A program made the position numbers and the translations under genes. Shown here in pieces: positions 54,190-63,549 of a stretch of 64,000 nucleotides of DNA. This stretch comes from Pseudomonas sp. ACM7. Its GTDB lineage: Bacteria > Pseudomonadota > Gammaproteobacteria > Pseudomonadales > Pseudomonadaceae. Positions within the stretch are counted from its first letter, which is position 1. Each line of letters opens with the position of its first letter. Below the pieces are notes generated by a model, which saw only the letters and a list, made by a program, of their open reading frames with translations, was not told the origin of the DNA and did not search any database. The stretch lies in contig NZ_CP024866.1 of the NCBI RefSeq assembly GCF_004136015.1, positions 5,022,720 to 5,086,719 of the forward strand, written 5' to 3'.

Positions 54190-55107
54190 TCACAACCCTC
54201 CGTCGGCAGGGCGGCCGCCATAGCGCGCCACCAGTTTCAAATACACGCCGATGATCAGCAGCATCATCGCCACCAGGGTCATCGCCAGCGCGCTGCCGAA
54301 GGGCCAGTTGCGCGATTGCAGAAACAGGTCGACCAGTGCGTTGCCGACGAAGAACACTTTGCCGCCACCGAGAATGGCCGGGATCAGGAACTCGCCCATC
54401 AACAGGATGAACACCAGCATCACCCCGGTGATGATCCCGGGGGCGGAGAGTGGCAGGGTGATCCGTCGGAAACTTTCGAAAGCGCTGGCACCCAGGTCCG
54501 CCGAGGCTTCGAGCAGACGCTTGTCGAGTTTTTCCAGGCTGACGTAAATCGGAAACACCATCAGCGGCAAGTAGCCGTAAACGATGCCGATCAGCACCGC
54601 CCACGGCGTATTGATCAGCCGCACGTCTTCAAGGCCAAGGCTTGCGAGCAAGGCCGGAATACCCTTGCCGCTGAGGATGAAAATCCAGGCGTAAGTGCGG
54701 ATCAGGAAACTGGTCCAGAACGGCACAATCACCAGCGTCAGCAGCAGTGAGCGGTTCTTGCTGACCTTGACCGCCAGAAAATACGCCAGCGGGTAAGCCG
54801 CCACCAGGCACACCAGCGTGCCCAGCGGCGCCAACATCAGCGTGTTACTGAACGCCGCGCCACGGGAACCGAGGTTCAGGTAGTTGGCCAGCGTGAAGCC
54901 ACCGGCGTAACCGCCCACGGCACTGCGCTCGCCGAAGCTGAAGACCAGGATGATCACCAGCGGCATCAACAACAGCAGCAAGAACCACAAGGTCGAGGGC
55001 AAGAGCATCAGCAGGGTGATCCGCCGGCCGAGGCTGCGCCGTTGGCGAACCTCGACCGACAGGGCATTGCCCGGCTGCACCGTTTGCGGGTGGGTGGCGG
55101 CGTTCAT
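54190..55107 (-). CDS. Polyamine-type ABC transporter permease (PotB/PotH-like)
   Basis: 305-aa inner-membrane permease with the PotB-type long N-terminal helix and the EAA loop EASADLGASAFESFRRITLPLSAPG (in two parts). The ATG at 55107 is preferred because GAGGAG lies six bases upstream; an ATG at 55128 would add residues without a ribosome site. It forms the channel with the PotC-like subunit. Confidence 0.9.
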   Translation of the reverse strand: MNAATHPQTVQPGNALSVEVRQRRSLGRRITLLMLLPSTLWFLLLLLMPLVIILVFSFGERSAVGGYAGGFTLANYLNLGSRGAAFSNTLMLAPLGTLVCLVAAYPLAYFLAVKVSKNRSLLLTLVIVPFWTSFLIRTYAWIFILSGKGIPALLASLGLEDVRLINTPWAVLIGIVYGYLPLMVFPIYVSLEKLDKRLLEASADLGASAFESFRRITLPLSAPGIITGVMLVFILLMGEFLIPAILGGGKVFFVGNALVDLFLQSRNWPFGSALAMTLVAMMLLIIGVYLKLVARYGGRPADGGL

Positions 55108-55138
55108 GTGGGACTCCTCATTGGCCATGGCCAGGCGA

Positions 55139-56281
55139 TCAGGCGGACTTGAAGCGAGCCATCAGTTCTGCCCGCGCCGGGCTGGTGAGCGTCGCCGCGG
55201 CACCGAACTCCAGAGGACTGAGCGCTTCGGCGGCCGGGTACATGATCGGATCGTCGAGCATGGCGGTGGGCAGCAACGCATCGACGCGCTTGTCGCCGCT
55301 CGGGTAGCCGTGGCTCAACACTTCGAGCTTGTTGTGCTGCGGATCGAGCAGGTAGTTGATGAAGGCGTAGGCCGCGTCCTTGTGCTCCGAGCTTTTGGGA
55401 ATGGCAAAGAAGTCACTCCACAGTTCGCCACCTTCCTTGCCCAGTTCGAACTGCATCTGCGCGTTGTCGCGGTGCAACTGAGAGGCATCGCCGGTCCAGG
55501 ACATCGCCAGCCAGGCATCGCCGCTGCGCATTGACGGCTGGATGTCGGAGTTGATGGCGAACAGGTGCGGCTTGACCTCGATCAGCAGTTTTTCGGCATC
55601 GGCCAGTTCTTTCGGGTCAAGAGAATTGAAGCTATAGCCGAAGCTTTTCAGCGCGTTGCCGATGGCGGTCAGTTGGTAGTCGTGAACCATCGTCCGGCCG
55701 CTGGCGGGGCCTTGAGCTGCAATCCAGAATTCTTTCCAGCTGGAGGGGCCGTTCTTCAGTTTGCCGGTGTCGTAGAGCATGCCGGTAGTGCCCCAGTTCT
55801 TCGGCACCGCATACACCTTGCCGTCCACCGTTCCTTGGGCCATGAATTTTTGCTGGAAGGCCGACACCTCAAAGTTGGGAATGCGCGACAGGTCCAATGG
55901 TTCGATCAGGCCCAGGCCAACGTAAGTGCTGATGGTGTAGTTGGTCGGCACCAGTACGTCCCAGCCACTGCCACCGGCCTGCAATTTGGCAAGCATCTCT
56001 TCGTTGGAACCGAACACGCTCATCGAAACGCGCGCACCGGTGGTTTTGGCGAAGGTGTCGAGGTTTTCCTGGCTGTGGTAATTCGGCCAAGTCGCCAGCG
56101 ACAGGCGATCGCCCAGCCTGGCCTGCTCGGCGGCTTCGGCGGTGGAAGTCAGCAGGCCGGGCATGTTGGTTGCGACCACCGCTGCGGCAATTCCCAGGCC
56201 TGTGCGGCCAAGGAACTCGCGGCGGCTGATCGAGCCGTTCTGCCAGCTACGCAGGGTTTTGATAAACGTCTTGCGGTCCAT
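55139..56281 (-). CDS. Polyamine-type periplasmic binding protein, Tat-dependent
   Basis: 380-aa PotD/PotF-family binding protein. The N-terminus has a twin-arginine motif SRREFLGRTGLG (about residues 20-31) rather than the Sec signal usual in PotD, followed by LSLATWPNYHS and the KNWGTTGMLYDT ligand-pocket segment. GGAG six bases before ATG 56281 marks the start. Export of a folded binding protein through Tat is less common in this family. The ligand is likely a polyamine, opine or similar amine; not certain. Confidence 0.88.
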   Translation of the reverse strand: MDRKTFIKTLRSWQNGSISRREFLGRTGLGIAAAVVATNMPGLLTSTAEAAEQARLGDRLSLATWPNYHSQENLDTFAKTTGARVSMSVFGSNEEMLAKLQAGGSGWDVLVPTNYTISTYVGLGLIEPLDLSRIPNFEVSAFQQKFMAQGTVDGKVYAVPKNWGTTGMLYDTGKLKNGPSSWKEFWIAAQGPASGRTMVHDYQLTAIGNALKSFGYSFNSLDPKELADAEKLLIEVKPHLFAINSDIQPSMRSGDAWLAMSWTGDASQLHRDNAQMQFELGKEGGELWSDFFAIPKSSEHKDAAYAFINYLLDPQHNKLEVLSHGYPSGDKRVDALLPTAMLDDPIMYPAAEALSPLEFGAAATLTSPARAELMARFKSA

Positions 56282-56320
56282 AGCACGCTCCACATTCGGT
56301 TGATGAAACGAATCGATGAT

Positions 56321-57448
56321 TTACAACGCCATGGCCAGGCCATTGGCGTGATCCCAGCCGACGCTCACTGCAGCGCCGTGTTCGAATGCATTGGCGCCGT
56401 GATCCTGCTGGCGCGGCACACGCACGCAAACCACGCCAAAAACTTGGGTGCGCACGCGGTATTCGGTGGAGTTGCCGAGGTAGATGCGGTCTTCCACGTA
56501 GCCTTGCAGCTTCACTTCGCGGGTCATGTCGGTGTTGGCGCTGGCGATGCTGATCAGCTCCGGGCGCACCGCGATGCAACCGGCGACGTCTGCGCTTAAG
56601 GCTTTGCCGGTGGGCGTCAGTGGGCTGGTCAGTTCCAGTCCTTGTTCGGTGCGCAGCACAACTGAATCGCCCTGCATTTGACGAACCGTGCCGTTGAACA
56701 GATTGGATTCGCCGATAAAGTCGGCCACGTAACGGCTGGCCGGCGCTTCATACAGTTGTTCCGGGGTGGCGGTCTGGATGATCGAACCGTTGTGCATCAC
56801 GCTGATGCTGTCACTCATCGACAAGGCTTCTTCCTGATCGTGGGTGACCAGCACAAAGGTGATGCCGACTTCGCGTTGCAGGCGCAGCAATTCGGATTGC
56901 ATTTCCTTGCGCAGCTTGCGGTCCAGTGCCGCCAGCGGCTCGTCCAGCAGCAACACGGTCGGCTTGTTGACCAGCGCCCGTGCCAGGGCCACACGCTGCT
57001 GTTGGCCGCCGGAAAGTTCACTCGGCTTGCGTTGGCCGAAGCCGCTCAGGCGCACCATTTCCAACGCTTCATCAGCCATGCGCAGTTGGGTTTTTTTGTC
57101 GGGTCGCGGGGTGCGATAACGCAGCCCATAGGCGATGTTCTGCGCCACTGTCAGGTGCGGAAAGAGGGCGTAATGCTGGAACACCATGTTCACCGGCCGC
57201 TCAAACGCCGGCACTCCGGCAACGTTCTTGCCCGACAGGCGCACTTCGCCGCTACTGGGCTGTTCGAAGCCGGCGATCATGCGCAGGGTGGTGGTTTTGC
57301 CGCAGCCGGAACCGCCGAGGAAGGAATGGAATGAGCCGCGGCGCACCGCAAAGTTCAGGCCGTTGACGGCCGACACCTCGCCATAGCGTTTGACCACGTT
57401 GCAGAATTCGATATCGCTTGGCGAAGTGTCGTTCACGCTGTTGTTCAC
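56321..57448 (-). CDS. Polyamine-type ABC transporter ATPase (PotA-like)
   Basis: 375-aa ATPase with Walker [12 protein letters not shown]-loop [18 protein letters not shown], signature [15 protein letters not shown], Walker [13 protein letters not shown] and a C-terminal TOBE-type regulatory domain. I chose GTG 57448, preceded by GGGAG nine bases upstream; the frame extends further without similarity. It is first in the operon potA-potD-potB-potC-aldehyde dehydrogenase. The palindrome at 57522-57537 lies in its promoter region. Confidence 0.9.
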   Translation of the reverse strand: MNNSVNDTSPSDIEFCNVVKRYGEVSAVNGLNFAVRRGSFHSFLGGSGCGKTTTLRMIAGFEQPSSGEVRLSGKNVAGVPAFERPVNMVFQHYALFPHLTVAQNIAYGLRYRTPRPDKKTQLRMADEALEMVRLSGFGQRKPSELSGGQQQRVALARALVNKPTVLLLDEPLAALDRKLRKEMQSELLRLQREVGITFVLVTHDQEEALSMSDSISVMHNGSIIQTATPEQLYEAPASRYVADFIGESNLFNGTVRQMQGDSVVLRTEQGLELTSPLTPTGKALSADVAGCIAVRPELISIASANTDMTREVKLQGYVEDRIYLGNSTEYRVRTQVFGVVCVRVPRQQDHGANAFEHGAAVSVGWDHANGLAMAL

Positions 57449-57521
57449 GAGGCGGGCTCCCTTGCAGTGATGAATCAGTGCGTCGGGGGCCAAACTAGCA
57501 ATCGGGGTTTTGCGCTGTATA

Positions 57522-57537
57522 TATCCCTTGGGGGATA
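57522..57537. promoter_or_regulatory. Candidate operator upstream of the ABC operon
   Basis: TATCCCTTGGGGGATA has perfect 6-bp arms TATCCC/GGGATA and a TTGG centre. It lies in the 105-bp gap between the LuxR-type gene and the ATPase gene, 74 bp before the ATPase start. The LuxR-type regulator encoded next door is the natural candidate binder, but its own site is unknown. Confidence 0.5.
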
Positions 57538-57553
57538 GAGTCGGTTTCAGGTG

Positions 57554-58363
57554 TCAGGCTTCGACGACCAGTTCCTGGCCGGTAAGGTCGCGGATAAACA
57601 GCCCGAGCAATTCGGACTGGCTGCCGATGCCGAGCTTGGCGTAGATGTTCTTGCGGTGAATCTTCACCGTGCCAGGACTGATGCTCAGTTGTTCGGCGAC
57701 CGAGGCGCTGGAGTGACCGCGTAACAGCAACTGGACAATCTCTTGTTCGCGGCCGGTGAGGATGTGCGCGCCGAACTGATCGAAGGCTTCGCGGATCTTG
57801 AAGTCCAGGTCCTGCGCCGGGCGTGGTTGCTGGGCTTGACGCAAACGCCAGGCTTCATTGATGACCTGTTCAACCACGGCCTGCGCGCACTCGATCAACT
57901 GCATCTCGTCACGACCAAAAGCACAGCTGGCGGTGGATCGCATCAACGACAGAACGGCCATGGCGCCGCCACCGAGGTCGACGAAAAACGCCACTTCTTC
58001 AGCCAGCCCGGTTTGCTGGTAATACGTCAGGTAATATTCGCCGAGGTAGAAGTGGTCGGGTGCGAACTGTCGCAAACGCCACAGTCCAGGCGCTTGCCCG
58101 CGAGTGCATGCCAGGTAGAACGGATCAAGCAAATAGGGCCCGCACTGATAGTCATCGACATACACCGCACGCTTGTCGGCTGTGAAGGTGTCGAACAGCG
58201 CCAACGGCCGATGATTGCCTTCGTAGACGAACAGAACGAAGTGATCGACCGGGCATACTTGCCGCAACCAGTGACTTAAGCCTGCTAACCGCGCATGCCC
58301 GGGAGGAAGGTCCAGTAAATGGGCAACACCGGTAGTCCAGAGTTTCAGTTCCTTGGGGCGCAT
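57554..58363 (-). CDS. LuxR-family regulator, C-terminal HTH
   Basis: 269-aa regulator with a GerE-type DNA-binding domain at the C-terminus: LTGREQEIVQLLLRGHSSAS, then VAEQLSISPGTVKIHRKNIY and AKLGIG. The N-terminal 180 residues form an unassigned sensor-like domain with aromatic residues but no autoinducer-pocket signature of LuxI-linked regulators. The start at 58363 follows a modest purine stretch; a longer frame to 58471 is possible. It lies between the ABC operon, which it could control, and the divergent acyl-CoA dehydrogenase operon. Confidence 0.8.
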   Translation of the reverse strand: MRPKELKLWTTGVAHLLDLPPGHARLAGLSHWLRQVCPVDHFVLFVYEGNHRPLALFDTFTADKRAVYVDDYQCGPYLLDPFYLACTRGQAPGLWRLRQFAPDHFYLGEYYLTYYQQTGLAEEVAFFVDLGGGAMAVLSLMRSTASCAFGRDEMQLIECAQAVVEQVINEAWRLRQAQQPRPAQDLDFKIREAFDQFGAHILTGREQEIVQLLLRGHSSASVAEQLSISPGTVKIHRKNIYAKLGIGSQSELLGLFIRDLTGQELVVEA

Positions 58364-58694
58364 GGTGGCTTCAAGCAGGGTTGGATTGCGTTTAGATGCA
58401 CAATTTACGCCATGGCTGTTTTTGGCCTCGTAGGGCGGGGCGCGTGAAGTCGAGTCGTTGAAAAGACGCACCGTAACAGCGCCGGATGTTACCGAGTGCT
58501 ACAGGGGTGGTATCAGAAGTGATGGGGTCGGTCGCCTATGGGCCAGGCGTTCGATCCTCGGCGGATCGGCCTCGACATCGCCCATTCGGACTAGGCAAGG
58601 CTGACGATTCTGTCGTGTGCCACTGGCACCAAACTCGAAGGCCAGAGGGGTGTCGCTTCATGCGTGCCCCGCCTAACGAGCAGAAGGCGCCGCG
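58364..58694. other. Divergent promoter region, LuxR gene to acyl-CoA dehydrogenase operon
   Basis: 331 bp with no gene. It contains an inverted repeat GTAACA/TGTTAC with an 8-nt spacer at 58473-58492 and a partial repeat GATCC-TCGGCGGATC around 58554-58568. I cannot assign a promoter with confidence. A shared control region for the LuxR-type gene and the operon starting at 58695 is likely. Confidence 0.45.
58473..58492. promoter_or_regulatory. Candidate operator GTAACA-N8-TGTTAC
   Basis: Perfect 6-bp inverted arms with an 8-nt spacer, 110 bp upstream of the LuxR-type start and about 200 bp upstream of the acyl-CoA dehydrogenase start. A dimeric regulator could bind. Short inverted repeats occur by chance, so this stays a candidate. 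Confidence 0.3.
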
Positions 58695-59867
58695 ATGGAG
58701 TTTGCATTCAGCGACGAACAGGAAATGATCCGCGCATCGGCCGAGGGCTTTCTCGCCGATGTCTCGGATTCTGCCGCCGTGCGAGCGGCGATGGTCAGCG
58801 AGCGAGGTTTTGACGAGGCGCTCTGGCAGCGCCTGTGCCGCGAAATGTACTGGCCGGCGATTCATATTCCAGAAGCGTACGGCGGCCTGGGACTGGGCTT
58901 TGTCGAACTGTCGATTTTGCTGGAACAGATGGGCCGGCGCTTGCTGTGTTCGCCGTTCTTCGCCACCGCCTGCATGGCCACGCCCGCGCTGTTGCTGGCC
59001 GCCAGAGAACAACAAAAACAACGCTGGCTGCCCTTGATCGCCGACGGCAGCCTCACCGCTACGCTGGCCTTCAGCAGCGCCAACGGCTGGGCGGCCAAGG
59101 ATGTTCAGGCCACGGTGGTGACCGAGGGCGAGGGTTTTGTGCTTGATGGAACCCTCAATCATGTGCTCGACGGGCACAGCGCTGACCTCTTGATCATCGC
59201 CGCACGGGTTCCCGGATCGACCGGCGAGGCGGGCATCAGCCTGTTCGCCGTGGATGCGGACCGGGCAGGGATCGAGCGTCAAATATTGCCGACCATGGAC
59301 CAGACCCGTCGTCAGGCACGGGTTCAGCTCAAGGGGCTGTACCTCGGCGCTGACTGCCTGCTCGGTGAGTTCGGCGCGGGCTGGCCGCACCTGGAGCGGG
59401 TGCTGCAACTGGCTTGCATCGGCTTGGCTGCCGAACAGACCGGTGGCGCGCAGCAGGTGCTCGACCTGAGCGTTGCCTATATGCAGGAACGCCAGCAGTT
59501 CGGTCGACCCATCGCCAGTTTCCAGGCGCTCAAACACCGTGCCGCCGACATGATGCTGCAGGTCGAATGTGCACGTTCGGCCAGTTATTACGCGGCCTGC
59601 GTGGCCCAGGAAGTCCTCGATCCCGAAGGCGACCCGCAGGTGGCCGCCGAGCTGCCGCTGGCGGCGGCGCTGGCCAAGGCGCAGTGCTCCGAAACCTATT
59701 TCCACTGCGCGTCCGAGTCGATCCAGTTGCATGGCGGCGTTGGTTTTACCTGGGAATACGACCCGCACCTCTACTTCAAACGCGCCCGCGCCAGCGAAAG
59801 CTTTCTCGGCGCACCTGCCTGGCATCGAGAGCGCATTGCCGTGGCGATTCTTGGGGAGCAACCATGA
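58695..59867 (+). CDS. Acyl-CoA dehydrogenase, first of a pair
   Basis: 390-aa flavin acyl-CoA dehydrogenase-fold protein. It begins MEFAFSDEQEMIRASAEGFL, keeps the YGGLGLGFVELSILLEQMGR loop and ends with LHGGVGFTWEYDPHLYFKRA and a short tail. It is followed in an ATGA overlap by a second acyl-CoA dehydrogenase of similar size. Such adjacent pairs often form heteromers in steroid and side-chain degradation in actinobacteria. AAGG precedes the ATG by about seven bases. The substrate is unknown. Confidence 0.88.
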   Translation: MEFAFSDEQEMIRASAEGFLADVSDSAAVRAAMVSERGFDEALWQRLCREMYWPAIHIPEAYGGLGLGFVELSILLEQMGRRLLCSPFFATACMATPALLLAAREQQKQRWLPLIADGSLTATLAFSSANGWAAKDVQATVVTEGEGFVLDGTLNHVLDGHSADLLIIAARVPGSTGEAGISLFAVDADRAGIERQILPTMDQTRRQARVQLKGLYLGADCLLGEFGAGWPHLERVLQLACIGLAAEQTGGAQQVLDLSVAYMQERQQFGRPIASFQALKHRAADMMLQVECARSASYYAACVAQEVLDPEGDPQVAAELPLAAALAKAQCSETYFHCASESIQLHGGVGFTWEYDPHLYFKRARASESFLGAPAWHRERIAVAILGEQP

Positions 59868-61057
59868 AAATCAGTTTCAGCGAACAGGACGAGCGCTTCC
59901 GTCAGGAAGTAGCCGACTGGTTGAGCGTGAACCTGTGCGGTGAATTTGAGCCCCTGCGTTTTCGGGGTGGCCCGGGTGACGAACATATGTTTCCCGAGGA
60001 ACGCAAAGCCTGGGAACGCAAACTCGCCGACGGCGGCTGGACGTGTGTGGGCTGGGCGCCGGAGCACGGTGGGCGTGGTCTGTCGATCAGCCAGCAAGTG
60101 ATTTTCCACGAAGAGTACGCCCGCGCTGGCGGCCCGGGACGCATGGGGCATATCGGCGAAGGGCTGGCCGGACCGACCATTGCCGCGTTCGGCACTGCCG
60201 AGCAGCAACAGCGCTTTCTGCCGGGCATCGTCAACGGCACGTCCTTCTGGTGCCAGGGCTATTCCGAACCGGGTGCGGGGTCCGACCTGGCCAACGTCAA
60301 GACCCGCGCGGTGCTTGATGAAGCGAGCGGCACTTGGGTGATCAACGGACAAAAAGTCTGGACCTCCCTGGCCCATGAGTCGGACTGGTGTTTTGTGATC
60401 GCCCGCACTGAACCGGGCAGCGTTGGCCATCGCGGCTTGTCCTTCCTGCTGGTGCCCATGGCCCAGGCGGAAATTACCGTGCGGCCGATCGAGCAACTCA
60501 CAGGCACCTCTGAGTTCAACGAAGTGTTCTTCGATGATGCCCGCACCGACGCCGCCAACATCATCGGCGCGCCGGGCGAGGGCTGGAAGATTGCCATGGC
60601 GCTGCTGGGGTTCGAGCGCGGAGTGTCAACCCTTGGCCAGCAGATGCAATTTCACAATGAGCTGAACGAAATCATCGCCATCGCCAGGGCCAATGGCGCC
60701 GCGCGCGACCCGATCCTGCGCCAGCGCCTGGCCGAGGCCTGGAGCGGGCTGCGGATCATGCGCTACAACTCGCTGCGCATGCTGTCCGGGGCGCAGGACG
60801 GTTCGCTACGCAAGGAAGCGACCATCTACAAACTGTTCTGGTCCACCTGGCACGCCAGCCTCGGCAAGCTGGCGATGGACGTCCTCGGCGCCGAGGCGGA
60901 GCTGCTGGAAGTCGCGCCTTACCAACTCACCCGTTTGCAATCGCTGTACCTGTTCAGTCGCGCCGACACCCTCTACGGCGGCAGCAACGAGATCCAGCGC
61001 AACATCATCGCCGAGCGCGCCCTGGGAATGCCCAAAGAACCGCGCCTGCGCACCTGA
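59864..61057 (+). CDS. Acyl-CoA dehydrogenase, second of a pair (FadE30-like by eye)
   Basis: 397-aa acyl-CoA dehydrogenase. It has CVGWAPEHGGRGLSISQQV, HIGEGLAGPTIAAFGTAEQQ, WCQGYSEPGAGSDLANVKTR, FERGVSTLGQQ and the closing SRADTLYGGSNEIQRNIIAE. From memory these stretches are close to FadE30 of the mycobacterial HIP (steroid ring C/D) pathway; the claim is by eye, not by alignment. ATG 59864 overlaps the first dehydrogenase (4 bp). A frame open far upstream inside the previous gene is a shadow. Confidence 0.88.
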   Translation: MKISFSEQDERFRQEVADWLSVNLCGEFEPLRFRGGPGDEHMFPEERKAWERKLADGGWTCVGWAPEHGGRGLSISQQVIFHEEYARAGGPGRMGHIGEGLAGPTIAAFGTAEQQQRFLPGIVNGTSFWCQGYSEPGAGSDLANVKTRAVLDEASGTWVINGQKVWTSLAHESDWCFVIARTEPGSVGHRGLSFLLVPMAQAEITVRPIEQLTGTSEFNEVFFDDARTDAANIIGAPGEGWKIAMALLGFERGVSTLGQQMQFHNELNEIIAIARANGAARDPILRQRLAEAWSGLRIMRYNSLRMLSGAQDGSLRKEATIYKLFWSTWHASLGKLAMDVLGAEAELLEVAPYQLTRLQSLYLFSRADTLYGGSNEIQRNIIAERALGMPKEPRLRT

Positions 61058-61071
61058 CCAAGGAGTTTTCC

Positions 61072-61854
61072 ATGTCTGTTCCTCACTATGTTGCAGGTCA
61101 CGGCCTGTTGCGTGACAAGTCGGTGCTGATCACGGCCGCGGCCGGGGCCGGTATCGGTTTTTCCGCCGCGGTGCGTGCCGCCGAGGAGGGTTGCCGCGCC
61201 TTGATGATCAGCGATATCCATGAAGGCCGGCTGGCAGAAGCGGTGTTGAAAATCCGCGAAACGACCGGTCTGCAACAGGTCTTCGGTCAGGTCTGCAATG
61301 TCGCTGATGAAGCTCAGGTTCAACAGCTGATTGCTTGTGCCGAGCGTGATCTGCAGGGTGTCGATGTGCTGATCAACAACGCCGGGCTTGGTGGTTCACG
61401 GCTGCTGGTGGACATGACGGATGAGGAGTGGAACCGGGTCCTCGATGTGACGCTCACCGGCACCATGCGCATGACCCGTGCAATGTTGCCGAAGATGATC
61501 GAGCGGCGTGCCGGGGTTATCGTCAACAACGCTTCGGTGCTGGGCTGGCGGGCGCAGAAAGAGCAGTCGCACTACGCCGCGGCCAAGGCCGGGGTCATGG
61601 CGTTGACCCGTTGCGCCGCGGTCGAGGCCGCCGACTACGGGATCCGCATCAACGCGGTGAGCCCGAGCATTGCGTTGCACGATTTCCTGCGTAAGTCCGC
61701 CCCTCAGGCGGTGCTCGATCAACTCGCTGCCAACGAAGCGTTTGGTCGTGCCGCCGAGGTCTGGGAAGTGGCCAACGTAATGATGTTTCTGGCCAGCGAC
61801 TACAGTTCCTACATGACCGGCGAAGTGTTGTCGGTTTCCAGTCAGAGGGCTTGA
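61072..61854 (+). CDS. Short-chain dehydrogenase, IpdF-like by eye
   Basis: 260-aa SDR. The cofactor loop AAAGAGIGFSAA is followed by NNAGLGGSRLLVDMTDEEWN, catalytic Ser and Tyr/Lys in NNASVLGWRAQKEQSHYAAAKAG (in parts), and a C-terminus SYMTGEVLSVSSQRA. The stretch VLGWRAQ..QSHYAAAKAGVMALTRC and the FGRAAEVWEVA region strongly recall IpdF of the steroid HIP pathway. It would oxidise or reduce a ring hydroxyl on a CoA ester. The ribosome site AAGGAG is seven bases or so before the ATG; the MaoC gene follows after 2 bp. Confidence 0.87.
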   Translation: MSVPHYVAGHGLLRDKSVLITAAAGAGIGFSAAVRAAEEGCRALMISDIHEGRLAEAVLKIRETTGLQQVFGQVCNVADEAQVQQLIACAERDLQGVDVLINNAGLGGSRLLVDMTDEEWNRVLDVTLTGTMRMTRAMLPKMIERRAGVIVNNASVLGWRAQKEQSHYAAAKAGVMALTRCAAVEAADYGIRINAVSPSIALHDFLRKSAPQAVLDQLAANEAFGRAAEVWEVANVMMFLASDYSSYMTGEVLSVSSQRA

Positions 61855-61856
61855 AC

Positions 61857-62315
61857 ATGCCACGTGTTTTCGACACGCCCCTTGCCTTGCACGATGCCGT
61901 GGGAGAGGTGCTGGGCGTCAGCGACTGGCTGGTTCTCGCGCAGGAGCGCATCGACCGGTTCGCCGAGGCGACCGGTGATCACCAGTGGATTCACGTCGAT
62001 CCGCACAAAGCAGCCAGCGGTCCGTTCGGCGCCTGCATCGCCCATGGCTATCTGAGCCTGGCGTTGGTCAATCTGTTTTTGCCGCAGATCGTCGAGGTGC
62101 GCGGCATTGCCATGGGTGTCAATTATGGCTGCGAGCGGGTGCGCTTTCCCACGGTAGTGCGTGTTGGCTCGCGGGTGCGCGGCAGTGCGCAATTGATGGC
62201 GGTCGAGGAGGTCAAGGGCGGCGTTCAGGCGACCATTCGCGTCAGCGTCGAAATCGATGGCGAGGAGCGTCCCGGCTGTGTGGTCGACACCATCAGCCGT
62301 TACTACCCCGCGTGA
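61857..62315 (+). CDS. MaoC-family enoyl-CoA hydratase
   Basis: 152-aa hot-dog-fold protein with the hydratase-2 motif FAEATGDHQWIHVDP followed by GPFGACIAHGYLSLAL. The Asp/His pair for water addition is intact. It hydrates an enoyl-CoA produced by the upstream dehydrogenases. GAGGG lies eight bases before ATG 61857; the frame extends by two codons to TTG 61851. It lies within the operon, 31 bp before the thiolase. Confidence 0.88.
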   Translation: MPRVFDTPLALHDAVGEVLGVSDWLVLAQERIDRFAEATGDHQWIHVDPHKAASGPFGACIAHGYLSLALVNLFLPQIVEVRGIAMGVNYGCERVRFPTVVRVGSRVRGSAQLMAVEEVKGGVQATIRVSVEIDGEERPGCVVDTISRYYPA

Positions 62316-62346
62316 ACCCTTTAGCAGAACATTCGAGGAATCCAGC

Positions 62347-63549
62347 ATGAAAGAAGCCGTCATCGTTTCGACCGCCCGTACCCCGATCGGCAAAGCCTTT
62401 CGCGGTGCATTCAATGACACCGACGCCCCGCAGCTCGGCGGCCATGTGGTGCGCGAAGCCGTGCGTCGCGCCGGTATCGAGCCGGGCGAAGTGGACGATG
62501 TGATCATCGGCGCGGCGGCGCAGCAGGGCACGCAGTCTTATAACTTGGGGCGTCTGTGTGCGATTGCCGGCGGCTTGCCGACCTCGGTCGCCGGGATGGC
62601 GGTCGAGCGCCAGTGTTCATCGGGGCTGATGAGCATTGCCATGGCCGCCAAAGGGATCATGTGCGATGAAATCGACATTGCCGTGGCCGGTGGCCTGGAG
62701 TCGATTTCGCTGGTGCAGAACAAGCACAAGAACCTGTACCGCAATCAGTCAGGCTCGGTGATCGAGCTTGATCCGTACGCCTACATTCCGATGGTCGAAA
62801 CCGCCGAAATCGTCTCCGCGCGCTACGGCATTTCCCGAGAGGAACAGGACGAATACAGCTATCAGAGCCAGGTGCGAACCGCGCTGGCCCAGAGTGCCGG
62901 ATTGTTCGACCGTGAACTTGCGCCGCTGACCAGCCGCAAGGCGATTTTCGACAAGGCCAGTGGCGAAACCCGCTTTGAGGCCGTCACCTTGCTGCGTGAC
63001 GAGTGCAACCGCATCGACACCACCCGCGAAAGCCTGAATGCGCTGGAACCGGTGTGGCCGGGCGGTCAGTGGAGTGAAAAGGGCCGTTTCATCACGGCGG
63101 GCAATGCCTCGCAACTCTCCGACGGTGCTTCGGCCTCGGTGTTGATGAGTGCCAAATTGGCCGAGAAGCGTGGCCTGGAGCCGCTGGGGATTTATCGCGG
63201 GATGGCGGTCGCTGGCTGCAACTCCGACGAGATGGGCATCGGCCCGGTCTACGCCATCCCGAAACTGCTCAAGCGCCATGGCCTGACCGTGGACCACATT
63301 GGCCTCTGGGAGTTGAACGAGGCGTTCGCCTGTCAGGTGCTGTATTGCTGCGACACCCTGGGCATTCCCGCTGAACGCATGAACGTCAACGGCGGCGCGA
63401 TTTCGGTGGGCCATCCTTTCGGCATGTCCGGTGCGCGGATGGTCGGTCACGCGTTGGTCGAGGGGCAACGCCGCGGTTTGCGTTATGTAGTGGTGAGCAT
63501 GTGCATCGGCGGCGGCATGGGTGCCGCCGCACTGTTCGAGGTGGTCTGA
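62347..63549 (+). CDS. Thiolase (acetyl-CoA acetyltransferase family)
   Basis: 400-aa thiolase. The acylated Cys lies in VERQCSSGLMSIAMAAKG (about residue 90), the His in NGGAISVGHPFGMSGARM and the second Cys in VVSMCIGGGMGAA. It cleaves a 3-oxoacyl-CoA with CoA. GAGGA precedes the ATG at 62347. It is immediately followed by the ketosteroid isomerase gene. By eye it is a general thiolase; specificity for a steroid-type substrate rests on context. Confidence 0.9.
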   Translation: MKEAVIVSTARTPIGKAFRGAFNDTDAPQLGGHVVREAVRRAGIEPGEVDDVIIGAAAQQGTQSYNLGRLCAIAGGLPTSVAGMAVERQCSSGLMSIAMAAKGIMCDEIDIAVAGGLESISLVQNKHKNLYRNQSGSVIELDPYAYIPMVETAEIVSARYGISREEQDEYSYQSQVRTALAQSAGLFDRELAPLTSRKAIFDKASGETRFEAVTLLRDECNRIDTTRESLNALEPVWPGGQWSEKGRFITAGNASQLSDGASASVLMSAKLAEKRGLEPLGIYRGMAVAGCNSDEMGIGPVYAIPKLLKRHGLTVDHIGLWELNEAFACQVLYCCDTLGIPAERMNVNGGAISVGHPFGMSGARMVGHALVEGQRRGLRYVVVSMCIGGGMGAAALFEVV

